DNA of 64,000 bases from JBCDCY01 sp039180875 (GCA_039180875.1 JBCDCY010000014.1:1-64000); one strand, 5' to 3'. Numbered from the stretch's first letter, positions 8,868-18,906 are shown. Notes: a model not told the origin generated them from the letters alone. A program made the numbers and translations.

Positions 8868-9412
8868 CGCCCGGCGCCCCCGCGCGCGAAGACCCAGCGC
8901 GCCACGTCCTCCCCCCGGGCGACGCAGGCATGGCGATCCTCGCCGATTTGCAGGAAGCCCGCCTTGTAGAGCACCCGGGCCGAGGCCGGGTTGTCCTGAA
9001 AGACCGTGCCGATCACCCGCGCCACGCCGCCGCGGCGGAAGACGTCGGCGATCAGCGTCGCCACCGCCTCACTGGCAAAGCCGCGACCCCAGAAGGGCGG
9101 ACCGATCCAGTAGCCGATCTCGCGCTCAGCCCCCGGCCGGGGCTCGAGGCTGATGAGGCCGATCAGCCCGGGGCCGTCGTCGCGGTCGGCCTCGATGGCC
9201 CAGACCACCTCGGCCGCCTCCGATGACAGGCAGCCGGCAACGAACGCCTCGGCTGCACCTGCGGGCAAGGGATGGGGGATGGAGGTGGTCATCCGCGCCA
9301 CCCGGGCGTCGCCGGCAAAGCGCGCGATCGCCGCCGCATCCCGCCGGCGGAGCGGGCGGAGTGTGAGCCGCGCGCTGGTCAGCGTCGGCTGCGCGTCTGC
9401 GATGGTCGCCAC
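8864..9412 (-). CDS. GNAT family N-acetyltransferase, RimJ/RimL type
   Basis: Acetyl-CoA-dependent transferase of unknown target. The protein is about 182 residues; it has the RimJ/L pattern (TLTSARLTLRPLRRRDA at the start) and an acetyl-CoA-binding segment near GYWIGPPFWGRGFASEAVATLI, followed by GTVFQDNPASARVLYKAGF. I chose a GTG at 9412 because GGGGAGG lies 5 bases upstream. The frame is open to 9466, but that would place the start inside the rpmA terminator. It overlaps obgE by 4 bases. Acetylation of a ribosomal protein is possible from the neighbourhood, but the sequence does not show it. Confidence 0.85.
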   Translation of the reverse strand: MATIADAQPTLTSARLTLRPLRRRDAAAIARFAGDARVARMTTSIPHPLPAGAAEAFVAGCLSSEAAEVVWAIEADRDDGPGLIGLISLEPRPGAEREIGYWIGPPFWGRGFASEAVATLIADVFRRGGVARVIGTVFQDNPASARVLYKAGFLQIGEDRHACVARGEDVARWVFARGGAGR

Positions 9413-9430
9413 CCCGGCCTCCCCAAATGC

Positions 9431-9474
9431 AAAAGGGCCCGGCCAACCGACCGAGCCCCGTGCCATCGGTCGGT
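9431..9474 (-). terminator. Rho-independent-like terminator after rpmA
   Basis: A perfect 9-bp stem (ACCGACCGA at 9446-9454 with TCGGTCGGT at 9466-9474, 11-base loop) lies 10 bases past the rpmA stop. On the minus strand it is followed by a GC-rich stretch and TTTT (9431-9434). The U run is short and offset, so some readthrough into the acetyltransferase-obgE-pro genes is plausible. Confidence 0.6.
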
Positions 9475-9483
9475 GCCGCTACG

Positions 9484-9753
9484 TTACTCGGCCGGCTCCG
9501 TGTGGGGCACGACAGAGATGAAGGTGCGGCCCTTCAAGCCCTTCTTGAAGGACACGCGCCCGGCGATCTTGGCGAAGATCGTGTGATCCTTGCCCATGCC
9601 GACATTCTCGCCCGGCCACCAGCGGGTGCCGCGCTGCCGGATCAGGATGTTGCCCGGGATCACGATCTCTCCGCCGTATTTCTTGACGCCCAGGCGGCGC
9701 CCGGCGCTGTCGCGCCCGTTCCGCGAGGATCCGCCGGCTTTCTTGTGCGCCAT
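9484..9753 (-). CDS. rpmA: 50S ribosomal protein L27
   Basis: Component of the large ribosomal subunit near the peptidyl transferase centre. The 89-residue protein has the unprocessed family N-terminus MAHKKAGGSSRNGRDS and the conserved block GVKKYGGEIVIPGNILIRQRG. There is no Firmicutes-type cleavable N-terminal extension. It lies 12 bases after rplU and is transcribed with it. Confidence 0.98.
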   Translation of the reverse strand: MAHKKAGGSSRNGRDSAGRRLGVKKYGGEIVIPGNILIRQRGTRWWPGENVGMGKDHTIFAKIAGRVSFKKGLKGRTFISVVPHTEPAE

Positions 9754-9765
9754 CGCTCCGCCTCC

Positions 9766-10530
9766 TTATTCGTCCGCGCCGTCGGCTTCGGCGACAAAGG
9801 CCTTGGCCTGGGCGATCCAATCGTCGCGCTCGATCCGGCCCTTGAAGGACAGGAGGTCGTCCATGAAGGCGACCTCCTCCGATCCCCAGGCGGCGATCTG
9901 CCAGAAGTGGAAGACGCCGTTGCCGTTGAGCAGGCCTTCGAGCTTTAGCCCGACACCGGAGATCCGCTTCAGATCGTCCGCCGTGCCCTGGGCTTCGGTG
10001 AGCAGGTTGTCGGGCCGCGTGCCGGACGGGGCCGCGTCCTCGGCGGCTTTCGCCTTGGGCGCTTTCGCCTCAGTCGCCTCCGCCTCAGCGGGCTTCGGCG
10101 CGGCGGGCTTCGGTGCGGCGGCCTTCTTCGCCTTAGGCGCAGGCTTCTCAGCTGGAGCGGCCGCCGCCGGAGCTGATCCCGCCCCGATCGCCGCCTTGAC
10201 GCCGGAGCTGTCGGCCCCCTCCGCCAGGATCTCGGTGATCCGGACCGAGGTCAGATACTGCCGGTGCCCCTTCTTCCGGGCCGAGGAATGCTTGCGCCGG
10301 CGCCGCTTGAAGTTGATGAGCTTCGGCCCGCGGAGCTGGTCCAGCACCTCCGCCTGCACCGCCGCGCCGCTGACGAAGGGCGCGCCCACCGTCAGGTCAC
10401 CGCCGCCAAGCATCAGAATCTCGTTGAACTGCACGGTCTCGCCGGCCTCGGCCGCCAGCTTCTCCACCGTGATCACGTCGTTCGGGGCGACGCGGTATTG
10501 CTTGCCCCCGGTCTTCAGGACCGCAAACAT
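9766..10530 (-). CDS. rplU: 50S ribosomal protein L21 with long C-terminal extension
   Basis: Large-subunit ribosomal protein. The usual L21 fold occupies residues 1 to about 103 (MFAVLKTGGKQYRVAPNDVI through FKRRRRKHSSARKKGHRQ). This protein runs to 254 residues: a linker rich in Ala, Lys and Pro (about 120-180) is followed by a compact domain of about 70 residues. That domain contains DDLKRISGVGLKLEGLLNGNG, reminiscent of helix-hairpin-helix folds seen in extended L21 proteins of Rhodobacterales. The ATG at 10530 is chosen because homology begins there; upstream sequence in frame is leader. The function of the extra domain is unknown. Confidence 0.95.
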   Translation of the reverse strand: MFAVLKTGGKQYRVAPNDVITVEKLAAEAGETVQFNEILMLGGGDLTVGAPFVSGAAVQAEVLDQLRGPKLINFKRRRRKHSSARKKGHRQYLTSVRITEILAEGADSSGVKAAIGAGSAPAAAAPAEKPAPKAKKAAAPKPAAPKPAEAEATEAKAPKAKAAEDAAPSGTRPDNLLTEAQGTADDLKRISGVGLKLEGLLNGNGVFHFWQIAAWGSEEVAFMDDLLSFKGRIERDDWIAQAKAFVAEADGADE

Positions 10531-10601
10531 CGGCTCGTGTCCTTTTCTCTGCCGCGTCCCCCAAGGCCCCGCATGAGCGGCGTTGGATGCCCGGGCACAG
10601 C

Positions 10602-10618
10602 GCACCCCGTCGGGGTGT
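10602..10618 (-). promoter_or_regulatory. Small hairpin in the rplU leader
   Basis: CACCCC (10603-10608) pairs with GGGGTG (10612-10617) around a 3-base loop, extended by one G-U pair. It lies about 75 bases before the rplU start, inside the predicted transcript leader, so it could take part in autoregulation. No experimental motif is recognised. Confidence 0.3.
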
Positions 10619-10665
10619 CCTCATATGGCCGTCGCTCGCCGAACCTCGCCCAGCAAGCCCGCGGC

Positions 10666-10694
10666 GTTATCTGCGCCGGATGCGGCCATGTCAA
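10666..10694 (-). promoter_or_regulatory. Predicted sigma-70 promoter for rplU-rpmA
   Basis: On the minus strand a perfect TTGACA (-35, 10694-10689) is followed after exactly 17 bases by GATAAC (-10, 10671-10666, four of six consensus bases). Transcription would start near 10660, giving a leader of about 130 bases before rplU. This is a better match than anything else in the region. Confidence 0.65.
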
Positions 10695-10796
10695 GCGCCG
10701 CCGCCCCGCGTCATAGGGCGCCGCATGATCGCTTGACCGGGGGGGAGCGGCCCGGTTCACTCCGCGGACCGAACCAGCGATGGGAGCATCTCTTTC

Positions 10797-11957
10797 ATGT
10801 GGGATCCAAGCCTGCTCGACCGTTATCCGTCCGTCGCCAGCCTCGCGCGGCGGGCGAAATGGCGGATCCCGCATTTCGCCTTTGAGTATCTCGACAGCGG
10901 CACCGGCTCCGACATCTCGATGGACGAGAGCGTGCGCGCCCTGCAGCGCATCACCATCGTGCCGAAGATGCTGGCCGGCGCCTATGAGCCCGACACGACC
11001 ACCGAGATCTTCGGCAAGACCTACGCCCTGCCCTTCGGCGTTGCCCCCGTCGGCGCCACTGGCATGATGTGGCCCGAGGGCGAAAAGATCCTGGCCCGGG
11101 CCGCGGCCAAGCACGGCTTCGTCTACGCGCTCTCCACCGTGGCTTGCGAGACGCCGGAGACGATCGGGCCGCTGGCCGGCGGCAACGGCTGGTTCCAGCT
11201 CTACACCCCGGGCGACGGCGAGATGCGCCGGGATGTGCTGCGCCGGGCGGAGGCGGCGGGCTTCTCCACCCTGCTGCTGACCATCGACGTGCCCGTGCCC
11301 TCGATGCGGGAGCGGCAGCGTTCCTCCGGTCTCACCATGCCGCCGAACCACTCCCTGCGCACCTATGCCCAGATCCTCGGCCGGCCGGCCTGGACCGCGG
11401 CCACCCTGGGCTACAGGCTGCCGAGCTTCCCGACGGTGGAGCGCTATCTGTCAAAGGACGCGAAGGCTGGCATGGCCGGCCGCGTCAGCCAGGCGATCGG
11501 CGGCCGCCCGGATTGGGAGACGGTGGCGGCGATCCGGGACGAATGGAAGGGCCCCTTCGTGCTGAAAGGCGTGATGGCGGAGGAGGACGCGGAGCGTGCC
11601 CTCGCCATCGGCCTCGACGGCATCGGCGTCTCGAGCCATGGCGGCCGCCAGTTCGACGCCTGCCCGGCGCCCATCGACCATCTGCCGGCGATCAAGCGCG
11701 TGGTGGGCGACCGGGCGAAGATCGTCTTCGACAGCGGCCTCCGCGGCGGGCTCGACATCATGCGCGCCCTCGCCCTCGGCGCCGATTTCTGCCTGCTCGG
11801 CCGCGCCTTCATCTACGCCATCGCCGCCCTCGGGCCCAAGGGTGGCGAGCACATGGCCCATCTGCTGAAAGAGGACCTGACCAACAACATGGTCCAGACC
11901 TCGGTCCGCAACCTCGCCGAGCTACGGCAGATGGAGATCCGGCACGAAGCAAGCTAG
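10797..11957 (+). CDS. lldD: FMN-dependent alpha-hydroxy acid dehydrogenase (L-lactate dehydrogenase-like)
   Basis: Flavoenzyme oxidising L-lactate or a related 2-hydroxy acid, usually feeding electrons to quinone at the membrane. The 386-residue protein has the FMN-dh fold throughout. The active-site His281 lies in SSHGGRQFD, and the FMN phosphate-binding segment DSGLRGGLDIMRALALGAD and GRAFIY follow. The usual SNHGGRQLD motif has Ser in place of Asn, so the substrate may not be lactate; mandelate- or glycolate-type activity is possible. The gene stands alone, divergent from rplU, with no lactate permease or regulator beside it. Confidence 0.85.
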   Translation: MWDPSLLDRYPSVASLARRAKWRIPHFAFEYLDSGTGSDISMDESVRALQRITIVPKMLAGAYEPDTTTEIFGKTYALPFGVAPVGATGMMWPEGEKILARAAAKHGFVYALSTVACETPETIGPLAGGNGWFQLYTPGDGEMRRDVLRRAEAAGFSTLLLTIDVPVPSMRERQRSSGLTMPPNHSLRTYAQILGRPAWTAATLGYRLPSFPTVERYLSKDAKAGMAGRVSQAIGGRPDWETVAAIRDEWKGPFVLKGVMAEEDAERALAIGLDGIGVSSHGGRQFDACPAPIDHLPAIKRVVGDRAKIVFDSGLRGGLDIMRALALGADFCLLGRAFIYAIAALGPKGGEHMAHLLKEDLTNNMVQTSVRNLAELRQMEIRHEAS

Positions 11958-12133
11958 CGCCCCAGGACCCCGAGCCGGTTCCGTGGCCAAGTCACCACAT
12001 TCCTGTCTTTCTTTGAGCGAATATCGCCTTGAGACTGCTGCAGTAGGCGACGGCCGAGGTACAGGTCGTCAAGAGCAGCGCAGCAGTCGACGGATCGCTT
12101 ATCCAGGGCGATCGAAAGCAGCGGTTAGGCACG

Positions 12134-13186
12134 ATGACAGATTTTCCGAACCAGGCCCTCTTCCTGGGCGTCTTCACGGACTTCGACACCGACGACGGCG
12201 CCAGCATTGAGGGCGTGACCGCCGGCGGCCCGGATGACGAGCTGTTCGAGACCAGTGTCACCGACATCATCCACACCGACGCGGACGGCGACGACCTCGC
12301 CTCGGACGGCACCGGCGATACCATCACCTACTCGGTGAACGGCGCACCGCCTATCACCAGCGACTTCGACAACATCGCGACGATCACCGGAACCATCACC
12401 TACGCCGACGGCACGCCCCCATTTACGGGCACGTTCCTGATCGATCAGGCGGCCGATGGCAGTGTCTTCGTCGTCTCCTTCAGCGCCGCTGGCGCGCCCG
12501 GGAACGTTGCGCTCGAAGCGGGACGGATCGAGTCGTTCACGGTCGTCAGCATCGACGCCTTCGACGCCGGCACCAGCGACACGCTGCCGAACGCGGAGAT
12601 CACCTTCGTCTGCTTCGCCCGGGGCACGCGGCTCGAGACGCCTGATGGCCCGCGGAGGGTCGAGGAGATCGCCGCCGGCGATCTGGTGACCACAGTCGAC
12701 CGCGGCCCGCAACAGGTCCGCTGGATCGGCTCCCGCACCGTTGCCGGCACCGGCAATCTCGCGCCGGTCGTCATCACCGCCGGCACGCTCGGTGCGGTCG
12801 AGACGCTGGTGGTGTCCCCCCAACATCGGATCCTGGTCCAGGGCTATCTGGCGGAGCTGCTCTTCGGCGCGCCTGAGGTCCTAGTGCCGGCCAAGCATCT
12901 GGTGAACGGCGACACCATCTACCGCCGGGAAGGCGGCCTGGTCGAGTACTTCCACATTCTGTTCGACCAGCATGAGATCGTGCTCTCGGAGGGTGTGCCG
13001 ACCGAGAGCTTCTTTCCCACCAGCGCCACGGTCGGCGAGTTTGAGGCAGCGACACGTGACGAGCTGCTGGCGCTGTTCCCGGAGTTTGCCGACACCTCCG
13101 GTGCGCCCTTCCCCACCTGCCGCACGGTCCTGCGCGGATATGAGGCGCAGGCCCTGCTCCACGCCCAACGCAACCCGGCGGACTGA
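12134..13186 (+). CDS. Hint-domain protein (Hint_2 type), probably secreted
   Basis: Protein of 350 residues with no recognised enzymatic partner domain. Residues 1 to about 155 are Asp/Gly/Thr-rich and beta-like. A Hedgehog/intein (Hint) domain follows at about 157-300: the conserved first Cys is Cys160 in CFARGTRLETPDG, then VEEIAAGDLV, and the block with His231 in SPQHRILV. Hint domains of this type occur in many Rhodobacterales extracellular proteins and can self-cleave at the Cys. The classical C-terminal His-Asn of inteins is not evident, so N-terminal cleavage or cholesterol-free thioester chemistry would be all that is expected. Nothing adjacent shows its job. There is no signal peptide, and type I secretion is possible. 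Confidence 0.8.
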   Translation: MTDFPNQALFLGVFTDFDTDDGASIEGVTAGGPDDELFETSVTDIIHTDADGDDLASDGTGDTITYSVNGAPPITSDFDNIATITGTITYADGTPPFTGTFLIDQAADGSVFVVSFSAAGAPGNVALEAGRIESFTVVSIDAFDAGTSDTLPNAEITFVCFARGTRLETPDGPRRVEEIAAGDLVTTVDRGPQQVRWIGSRTVAGTGNLAPVVITAGTLGAVETLVVSPQHRILVQGYLAELLFGAPEVLVPAKHLVNGDTIYRREGGLVEYFHILFDQHEIVLSEGVPTESFFPTSATVGEFEAATRDELLALFPEFADTSGAPFPTCRTVLRGYEAQALLHAQRNPAD

Positions 13187-13388
13187 GCTTCGACCGGAGC
13201 ATCCGATGCCGGCGGTATCGCCCTAACGACTCGCAGAGCGCGCCAGCGCGGCGCGAGCGTGAAGACTCGTCGCGGAGCGACACCGTGAAGGTATTCGCCG
13301 CGCCTCCCCCGATTTGCCGCAATCGCGTCGTCTTCTCGACATGCTTCAACGCCAGAGAAGGCGCGCGACACCGGAGGGGGTGGACGCA

Positions 13389-13437
13389 GCGACCGGGCGG
13401 AGGCTCCACGCGGGCCGGCTAGGCACCGCCCGGTCGC
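13389..13437. terminator. Long inverted repeat between convergent genes
   Basis: A perfect 12-bp inverted repeat (13389-13400 with 13426-13437) flanks a 25-base GC-rich loop. It lies in the 285-base gap between the Hint gene and the convergent lptM-like gene, where a bidirectional terminator would be expected. No T run follows on either strand. The rest of the gap (13187-13388, 13438-13471) shows no credible gene. Confidence 0.4.
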
Positions 13438-13471
13438 CACCACATCTTCAGCACACGCACGATCAGTCCAA

Positions 13472-13666
13472 TCACTCGGATTGCGGATCCTTCTCACCCT
13501 GGGCCGCCGGGCTGTCGCCGGCTAGGGGTTCGGGCACGATCGTCGGCTTCGGCACGGGTCCGATAGGGCTGACGAGTGGAATACTCTCAGGCGGAGCGAT
13601 CGGCGGTCCCTTCCGCCCGCAGGCGGCAAGGCCGGGGATCAGCAGCAGCAGAATCAGCCATCTCAT
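13472..13666 (-). CDS. LptM-like small lipoprotein
   Basis: Lipoprotein of 64 residues. A signal MRWLILLLLIPGLAAC with the lipidated Cys is followed by CGRKGPPIAPPES, which matches the CGxKGP motif of the YifL/LptM family. In Escherichia coli that family helps mature the LPS translocon LptD. The ATG at 13666 overlaps the argH stop by four bases (ATGA), so it is translationally coupled to argH, a linkage found widely in proteobacteria. The remainder is Pro-rich and probably disordered. Confidence 0.82.
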   Translation of the reverse strand: MRWLILLLLIPGLAACGRKGPPIAPPESIPLVSPIGPVPKPTIVPEPLAGDSPAAQGEKDPQSE

Positions 13667-15105
13667 GCCAGGCGCTCCCGCCATTTGGCGATCTCCTCGC
13701 GCACCCTCACCGGGGCCGTGCCGCCGAAGCTCGTCCGGCTGGCTACCGAGTTTTCCACGCTCAGCACCTCGAACACCGCCTCGTCGATCTTGGGATGCAC
13801 CGCCTGCATCGCCTCGAGCGACAGATCGGCGAGGTCGACCCCCGCGTCCTCGGCCGCCTTCACCAGACGGCCGGTGATATGATGCGCCTCGCGAAACGGC
13901 AGGTCGAGGCTACGCACCAGCCAATCCGCGAGGTCGGTGGCGGTGGAGAACCCGGCATTGGCCGCGCGGCGCATCGCTGCGCCGTCGGGCTCCAGATCGC
14001 GGATCATGCCCTCCGCCGCCGCGAGCACCAGGGAGAGGGCATCGGCGGCGTCGAAGACCGGCTCCTTATCCTCCTGCATGTCCTTGGAGTAGGCGAGCGG
14101 CAGGCCCTTCATCACCGTCAAGAGCGCCACCAGGGCGCCGCTGATCCGCCCGACCTTAGCCCGCACCAACTCCGCCGCATCCGGGTTGCGCTTCTGCGGC
14201 ATGATGGAGGAGCCGGTGCTGAAACGGTCCGACAGGGCGACGAAGCGGAACTGGGCCGAGGACCAGATCACCAGTTCCTCGGCCAGGCGCGAGAGATGGG
14301 TGGCGGCGATGGCGGCGGCCGACAGGAACTCCAGCGCGAAGTCCCGGTCGCTCACCGCATCGAGGGAGTTCGCCATCGGCCGGTCGAAGCCTAGGGTCGC
14401 CGCGGTCTGCGCGCGGTCGATGGGAAAGGAGGTGCCGGCGAGCGCCGCCGCGCCGAGCGGGCTTTCGTTCATCCGCGCCCGCGCGTCGACGAACCGAGCG
14501 CGGTCGCGGGCGAACATCTCCACATAGGCCAGCATATGATGGCCCCAGGTGACGGGCTGGGCCACCTGCAGATGGGTAAAGCCGGGCATCACCATCTCGG
14601 CCCCGCGCTCGGCCTGGTCGAGGCAGGCGCGCATCAGGGCCCCGAGGGCGGTGACCGCGTCGTCGATGCGGTCGCGCACCCAGAGCCGAAAGTCGGTGGC
14701 CACCTGATCGTTGCGCGAGCGCGCGGTGTGCAGCCGGCCGGCCGGCGCGCCGATGCGCTCGGCCAGCCGCGCCTCGACGTTCATGTGGATGTCCTCGAGC
14801 TCAGCCGAGAACGGGAACGTGCCGGCCTCGAGCTCTGACAAGACCGTGAGCAGGCCTTCCCGGATGGCCGCCGCATCGCTATCGCTGACGATACCGGTGG
14901 CGGCCAGCATGTCGACATGGGCCGAGGAGGCGCGGATGTCCTGGGCCGCCAGGCGCTGGTCGAAGCTGATGGAGGAGTTGATGGCCTGCATGACCGCATC
15001 CGGTCCCGAGCCGAAGCGACCGCCCCACATGGCGTTCGCCTCGTCCTGGCGCTGCCGTGTCGCGCGGCTGGAGCCTGCCCGTCCCGACCCTGCCCGCTTC
15101 GCCAT
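13663..15105 (-). CDS. argH: Argininosuccinate lyase
   Basis: Last step of arginine synthesis: splits argininosuccinate to arginine and fumarate. The 480-residue protein has the superfamily signature GSSIMPQKRNPDAAELVRAK with the catalytic Ser in the mobile loop, and TARSRNDQVATDF earlier. The start at 15105 is supported by AAGGAGGGG just upstream, although the conserved part begins about 25 residues in (MWGGRF), so the N-terminal Arg/Ser-rich tail is unusual. It is divergent from a thioredoxin-like gene only 38 bases away. Confidence 0.95.
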   Translation of the reverse strand: MAKRAGSGRAGSSRATRQRQDEANAMWGGRFGSGPDAVMQAINSSISFDQRLAAQDIRASSAHVDMLAATGIVSDSDAAAIREGLLTVLSELEAGTFPFSAELEDIHMNVEARLAERIGAPAGRLHTARSRNDQVATDFRLWVRDRIDDAVTALGALMRACLDQAERGAEMVMPGFTHLQVAQPVTWGHHMLAYVEMFARDRARFVDARARMNESPLGAAALAGTSFPIDRAQTAATLGFDRPMANSLDAVSDRDFALEFLSAAAIAATHLSRLAEELVIWSSAQFRFVALSDRFSTGSSIMPQKRNPDAAELVRAKVGRISGALVALLTVMKGLPLAYSKDMQEDKEPVFDAADALSLVLAAAEGMIRDLEPDGAAMRRAANAGFSTATDLADWLVRSLDLPFREAHHITGRLVKAAEDAGVDLADLSLEAMQAVHPKIDEAVFEVLSVENSVASRTSFGGTAPVRVREEIAKWRERLA

Positions 15106-15143
15106 CCGTCCCCTCCTTGTCCCGCAACTCTAGGAGACGCGCC

Positions 15144-15734
15144 ATGCGCCGTATCCTCGCCCTCGCTCTGCTCTATCCGGCACTCGCCCACTTCGCCAGC
15201 CCCGCCCACGCCGATCTGGCGCCGGAGGTGCGGGCCGAGATCCTGGAGATGCGCGAAGGCGAGATGCGCAAACTCGTGCTGCATGAGGAGGCGCGCGCCG
15301 CGCCCGACACGCCCTTCACCGATGCAGAGGGCGCGCCGATGACCCTGGGTGAGCTCGGCGCAGGCAAGGTCACGGTGGTGAACTTCTGGGCCACCTGGTG
15401 CGCCCCCTGCCGGGAAGAGATGCCGTCGCTGCAGGCGCTGCGCCGCGAGATGGGGGGCGCCGACTTCGACGTCGTGGCGATCGCCACGGGACGGAACTCG
15501 CTCAACGGCATCCGGCGTTTCTATGGCGAGGAGGAGATCACCGATCTGCCGATCTGGCTCGACCCGCGCGGGCCGCTTGCGGCCTCCATGGGCGTCTTCG
15601 GTCTGCCGGTGACGATGATCCTCGACCCCGAGGGGCGCGAGGTCGGGCGGCTGATCGGCGGGGCGCATTGGGATTCGGAGAACGCCAAGGCGATCCTCGG
15701 CGCCATCGTCGAGGCCACGGCAACCGGAAGCTGA
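15144..15734 (+). CDS. TlpA-like thioredoxin-family protein, exported
   Basis: Periplasmic thiol-disulfide protein of 196 residues. A signal peptide (MRRILALALLYPALAHF) is followed by an AhpC-TSA/TlpA fold with the redox motif WCAPC in VVNFWATWCAPCREEMPSL and the cis-Pro segment GLPVTMILD. TlpA homologues reduce cytochrome c or copper-chaperone thiols in alphaproteobacteria. The ATG at 15144 has GGAG 8 bases upstream. It is divergent from argH with only 38 bases between starts, so the two promoters must overlap each other or the coding regions. Two dispersed hairpin repeats follow the gene. Confidence 0.9.
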   Translation: MRRILALALLYPALAHFASPAHADLAPEVRAEILEMREGEMRKLVLHEEARAAPDTPFTDAEGAPMTLGELGAGKVTVVNFWATWCAPCREEMPSLQALRREMGGADFDVVAIATGRNSLNGIRRFYGEEEITDLPIWLDPRGPLAASMGVFGLPVTMILDPEGREVGRLIGGAHWDSENAKAILGAIVEATATGS

Positions 15735-15744
15735 GCCGCCGCCA

Positions 15745-15792
15745 GGGGGAGGTCCCGGACAATCGGCCGGGGCCGATTTCCGGGACGGTGCG
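15745..15792 (+). repeat. Dispersed hairpin repeat family A, copy 1
   Basis: Imperfect palindrome. The outer stem is TCCCGGA (15753-15759) with TCCGGGA (15779-15785); the inner stem is ATCGGCC (15762-15768) with GGCCGAT (15771-15777). The flanks GGGGGAGG and CGGTGCGG are shared with copies at 53444-53492 and 53617-53666. Inner-stem bases differ from the other copies, but pairing is kept. It lies 18 bases past the tlpA-like stop. Confidence 0.8.
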
Positions 15793-15847
15793 GAGGGCGG
15801 ATGGGTTGTCCAGGCGGTGGGATAGCGCCGGCGCCCGAGGCTCGGCA

Positions 15848-15888
15848 GTGGATATTTCAGTCAATGCGAAGGGTTTGGGGTTCGCGTT
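15848..15888 (+). repeat. Dispersed hairpin repeat family B, copy 1
   Basis: Shares GTGGATATTT, three variable bases, then TCAATGCGAA with a copy at 63538-63583. The stem is AATGCGAA (15863-15870) with TTCGCGTT (15881-15888), one G-U pair, and a 10-base loop. It lies in the 305-base gap between the convergent tlpA-like and RTX genes. Apart from the two repeats I see nothing else in that gap. Confidence 0.65.
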
Positions 15889-16039
15889 TGCGGGGCGATT
15901 GCGGAGCCCGTTGTGCGCCGGGGGTCCCGTCGGATCGAGCGGGGTGGCGCTTCTCTTCTAGGCGTGAGCGCGCCGCAGTTATCGTGACAGATGTGTTTCC
16001 CGTCGTTGGGCGCCGCGACGTGGGCGGCGCCCAGATAAC

Positions 16040-18097
<2,058 letters not shown>

Positions 18098-18228
18098 CAC
18101 CGCCCCCAAAGCGACACACGAAACTGGTTAACACTCTGGACGATTCTGCGGCGGCGGTCATCCCTCGCGCTTCGCAACGGTGCGGCGGATCACAGCCTTC
18201 GGTTGCTTTTCGGACCGGCGTGGCCGCG

Positions 18229-18789
18229 CTACGACAGCGCGCCGTGGCGCGGACAATCGAGCAGATGGTCGTTCACCATGCCCACCGCCTGCATGAAGGC
18301 ATAGACGATCGTCGGGCCGCAGAACTTGAAGCCCTCTGCCTTCAGATCCTTCGAGATGCGCTGCGAGAGCGGCGTCTCGGCCGGCACGTCGGCCATGCTC
18401 CGCCAATGGTTGATCAGCGGCGTGCCGTCCATGTAACGCCAGAGGAACTGGTCGAAGCCACCCGCCTCGGCGATCCGCTCATAGGCCTGGGCATTGCCGA
18501 TGGTCGCCTCGATCTTGCCGCGGTGGCGTACGATGCCGGGATCGGCGAGCAGCCGGGCGATATCGGCCTCGCCGTAGCGCGCGATGCGGGCCGGATCGAA
18601 GCCGTCGAAGGCTTGGCGAAACCCCTCGCGCTTCCGCAGGATGGTGATCCAGGCGAGGCCGGCCTGGAAGCCGTCGAGGATCAGCTTCTCCCAAAGCGCG
18701 CGAGCATCGTAATCCGGCACGCCCCACTCGGTGTCGTGATAGGCGACGTAGAGCGGATCGGACCCGCACCAGGGACAGCGTTCAGCCAT
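18229..18789 (-). CDS. tag: DNA-3-methyladenine glycosylase I
   Basis: Base-excision repair enzyme removing 3-methyladenine from alkylated DNA. The 186-residue protein shows the family zinc site at Cys5, His18, His175 and Cys179 (CPWCGSD, AYHDTEWG, NDHLLDCPRH), together with the HhH-like core LIRDGFQAG-type segment ILDGFQAGLAWITIL. A good ribosome site (CGGAGG) precedes the ATG. A perfect LexA box lies 34 bases upstream (18823-18837), so damage induction is likely. It is divergent from an EAL-domain gene. Confidence 0.95.
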   Translation of the reverse strand: MAERCPWCGSDPLYVAYHDTEWGVPDYDARALWEKLILDGFQAGLAWITILRKREGFRQAFDGFDPARIARYGEADIARLLADPGIVRHRGKIEATIGNAQAYERIAEAGGFDQFLWRYMDGTPLINHWRSMADVPAETPLSQRISKDLKAEGFKFCGPTIVYAFMQAVGMVNDHLLDCPRHGALS

Positions 18790-18822
18790 GGATCCTCCGC
18801 GTTCTCGAATCGCCTCGAATTA

Positions 18823-18837
18823 GAACATTATTAGAAC
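18823..18837 (-). promoter_or_regulatory. LexA (SOS) box between tag and EAL gene
   Basis: GAAC-ATTATTA-GAAC on the plus strand, which is GTTC-N7-GTTC on the minus strand: an exact match to the direct-repeat LexA operator of alphaproteobacteria. The spacer read on the minus strand, TAATAAT, could itself be a -10 element for tag, 34 bases before its start. Control of the divergent EAL gene, 70 bases away, is also possible. Confidence 0.65.
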
Positions 18838-18906
18838 ATTTGTCCCATCGTCCAGGTGGAGAGGATGCGGCGGGCCGTTGGTGCGGCCAGGTTGAAGGGG
18901 ACCCGA

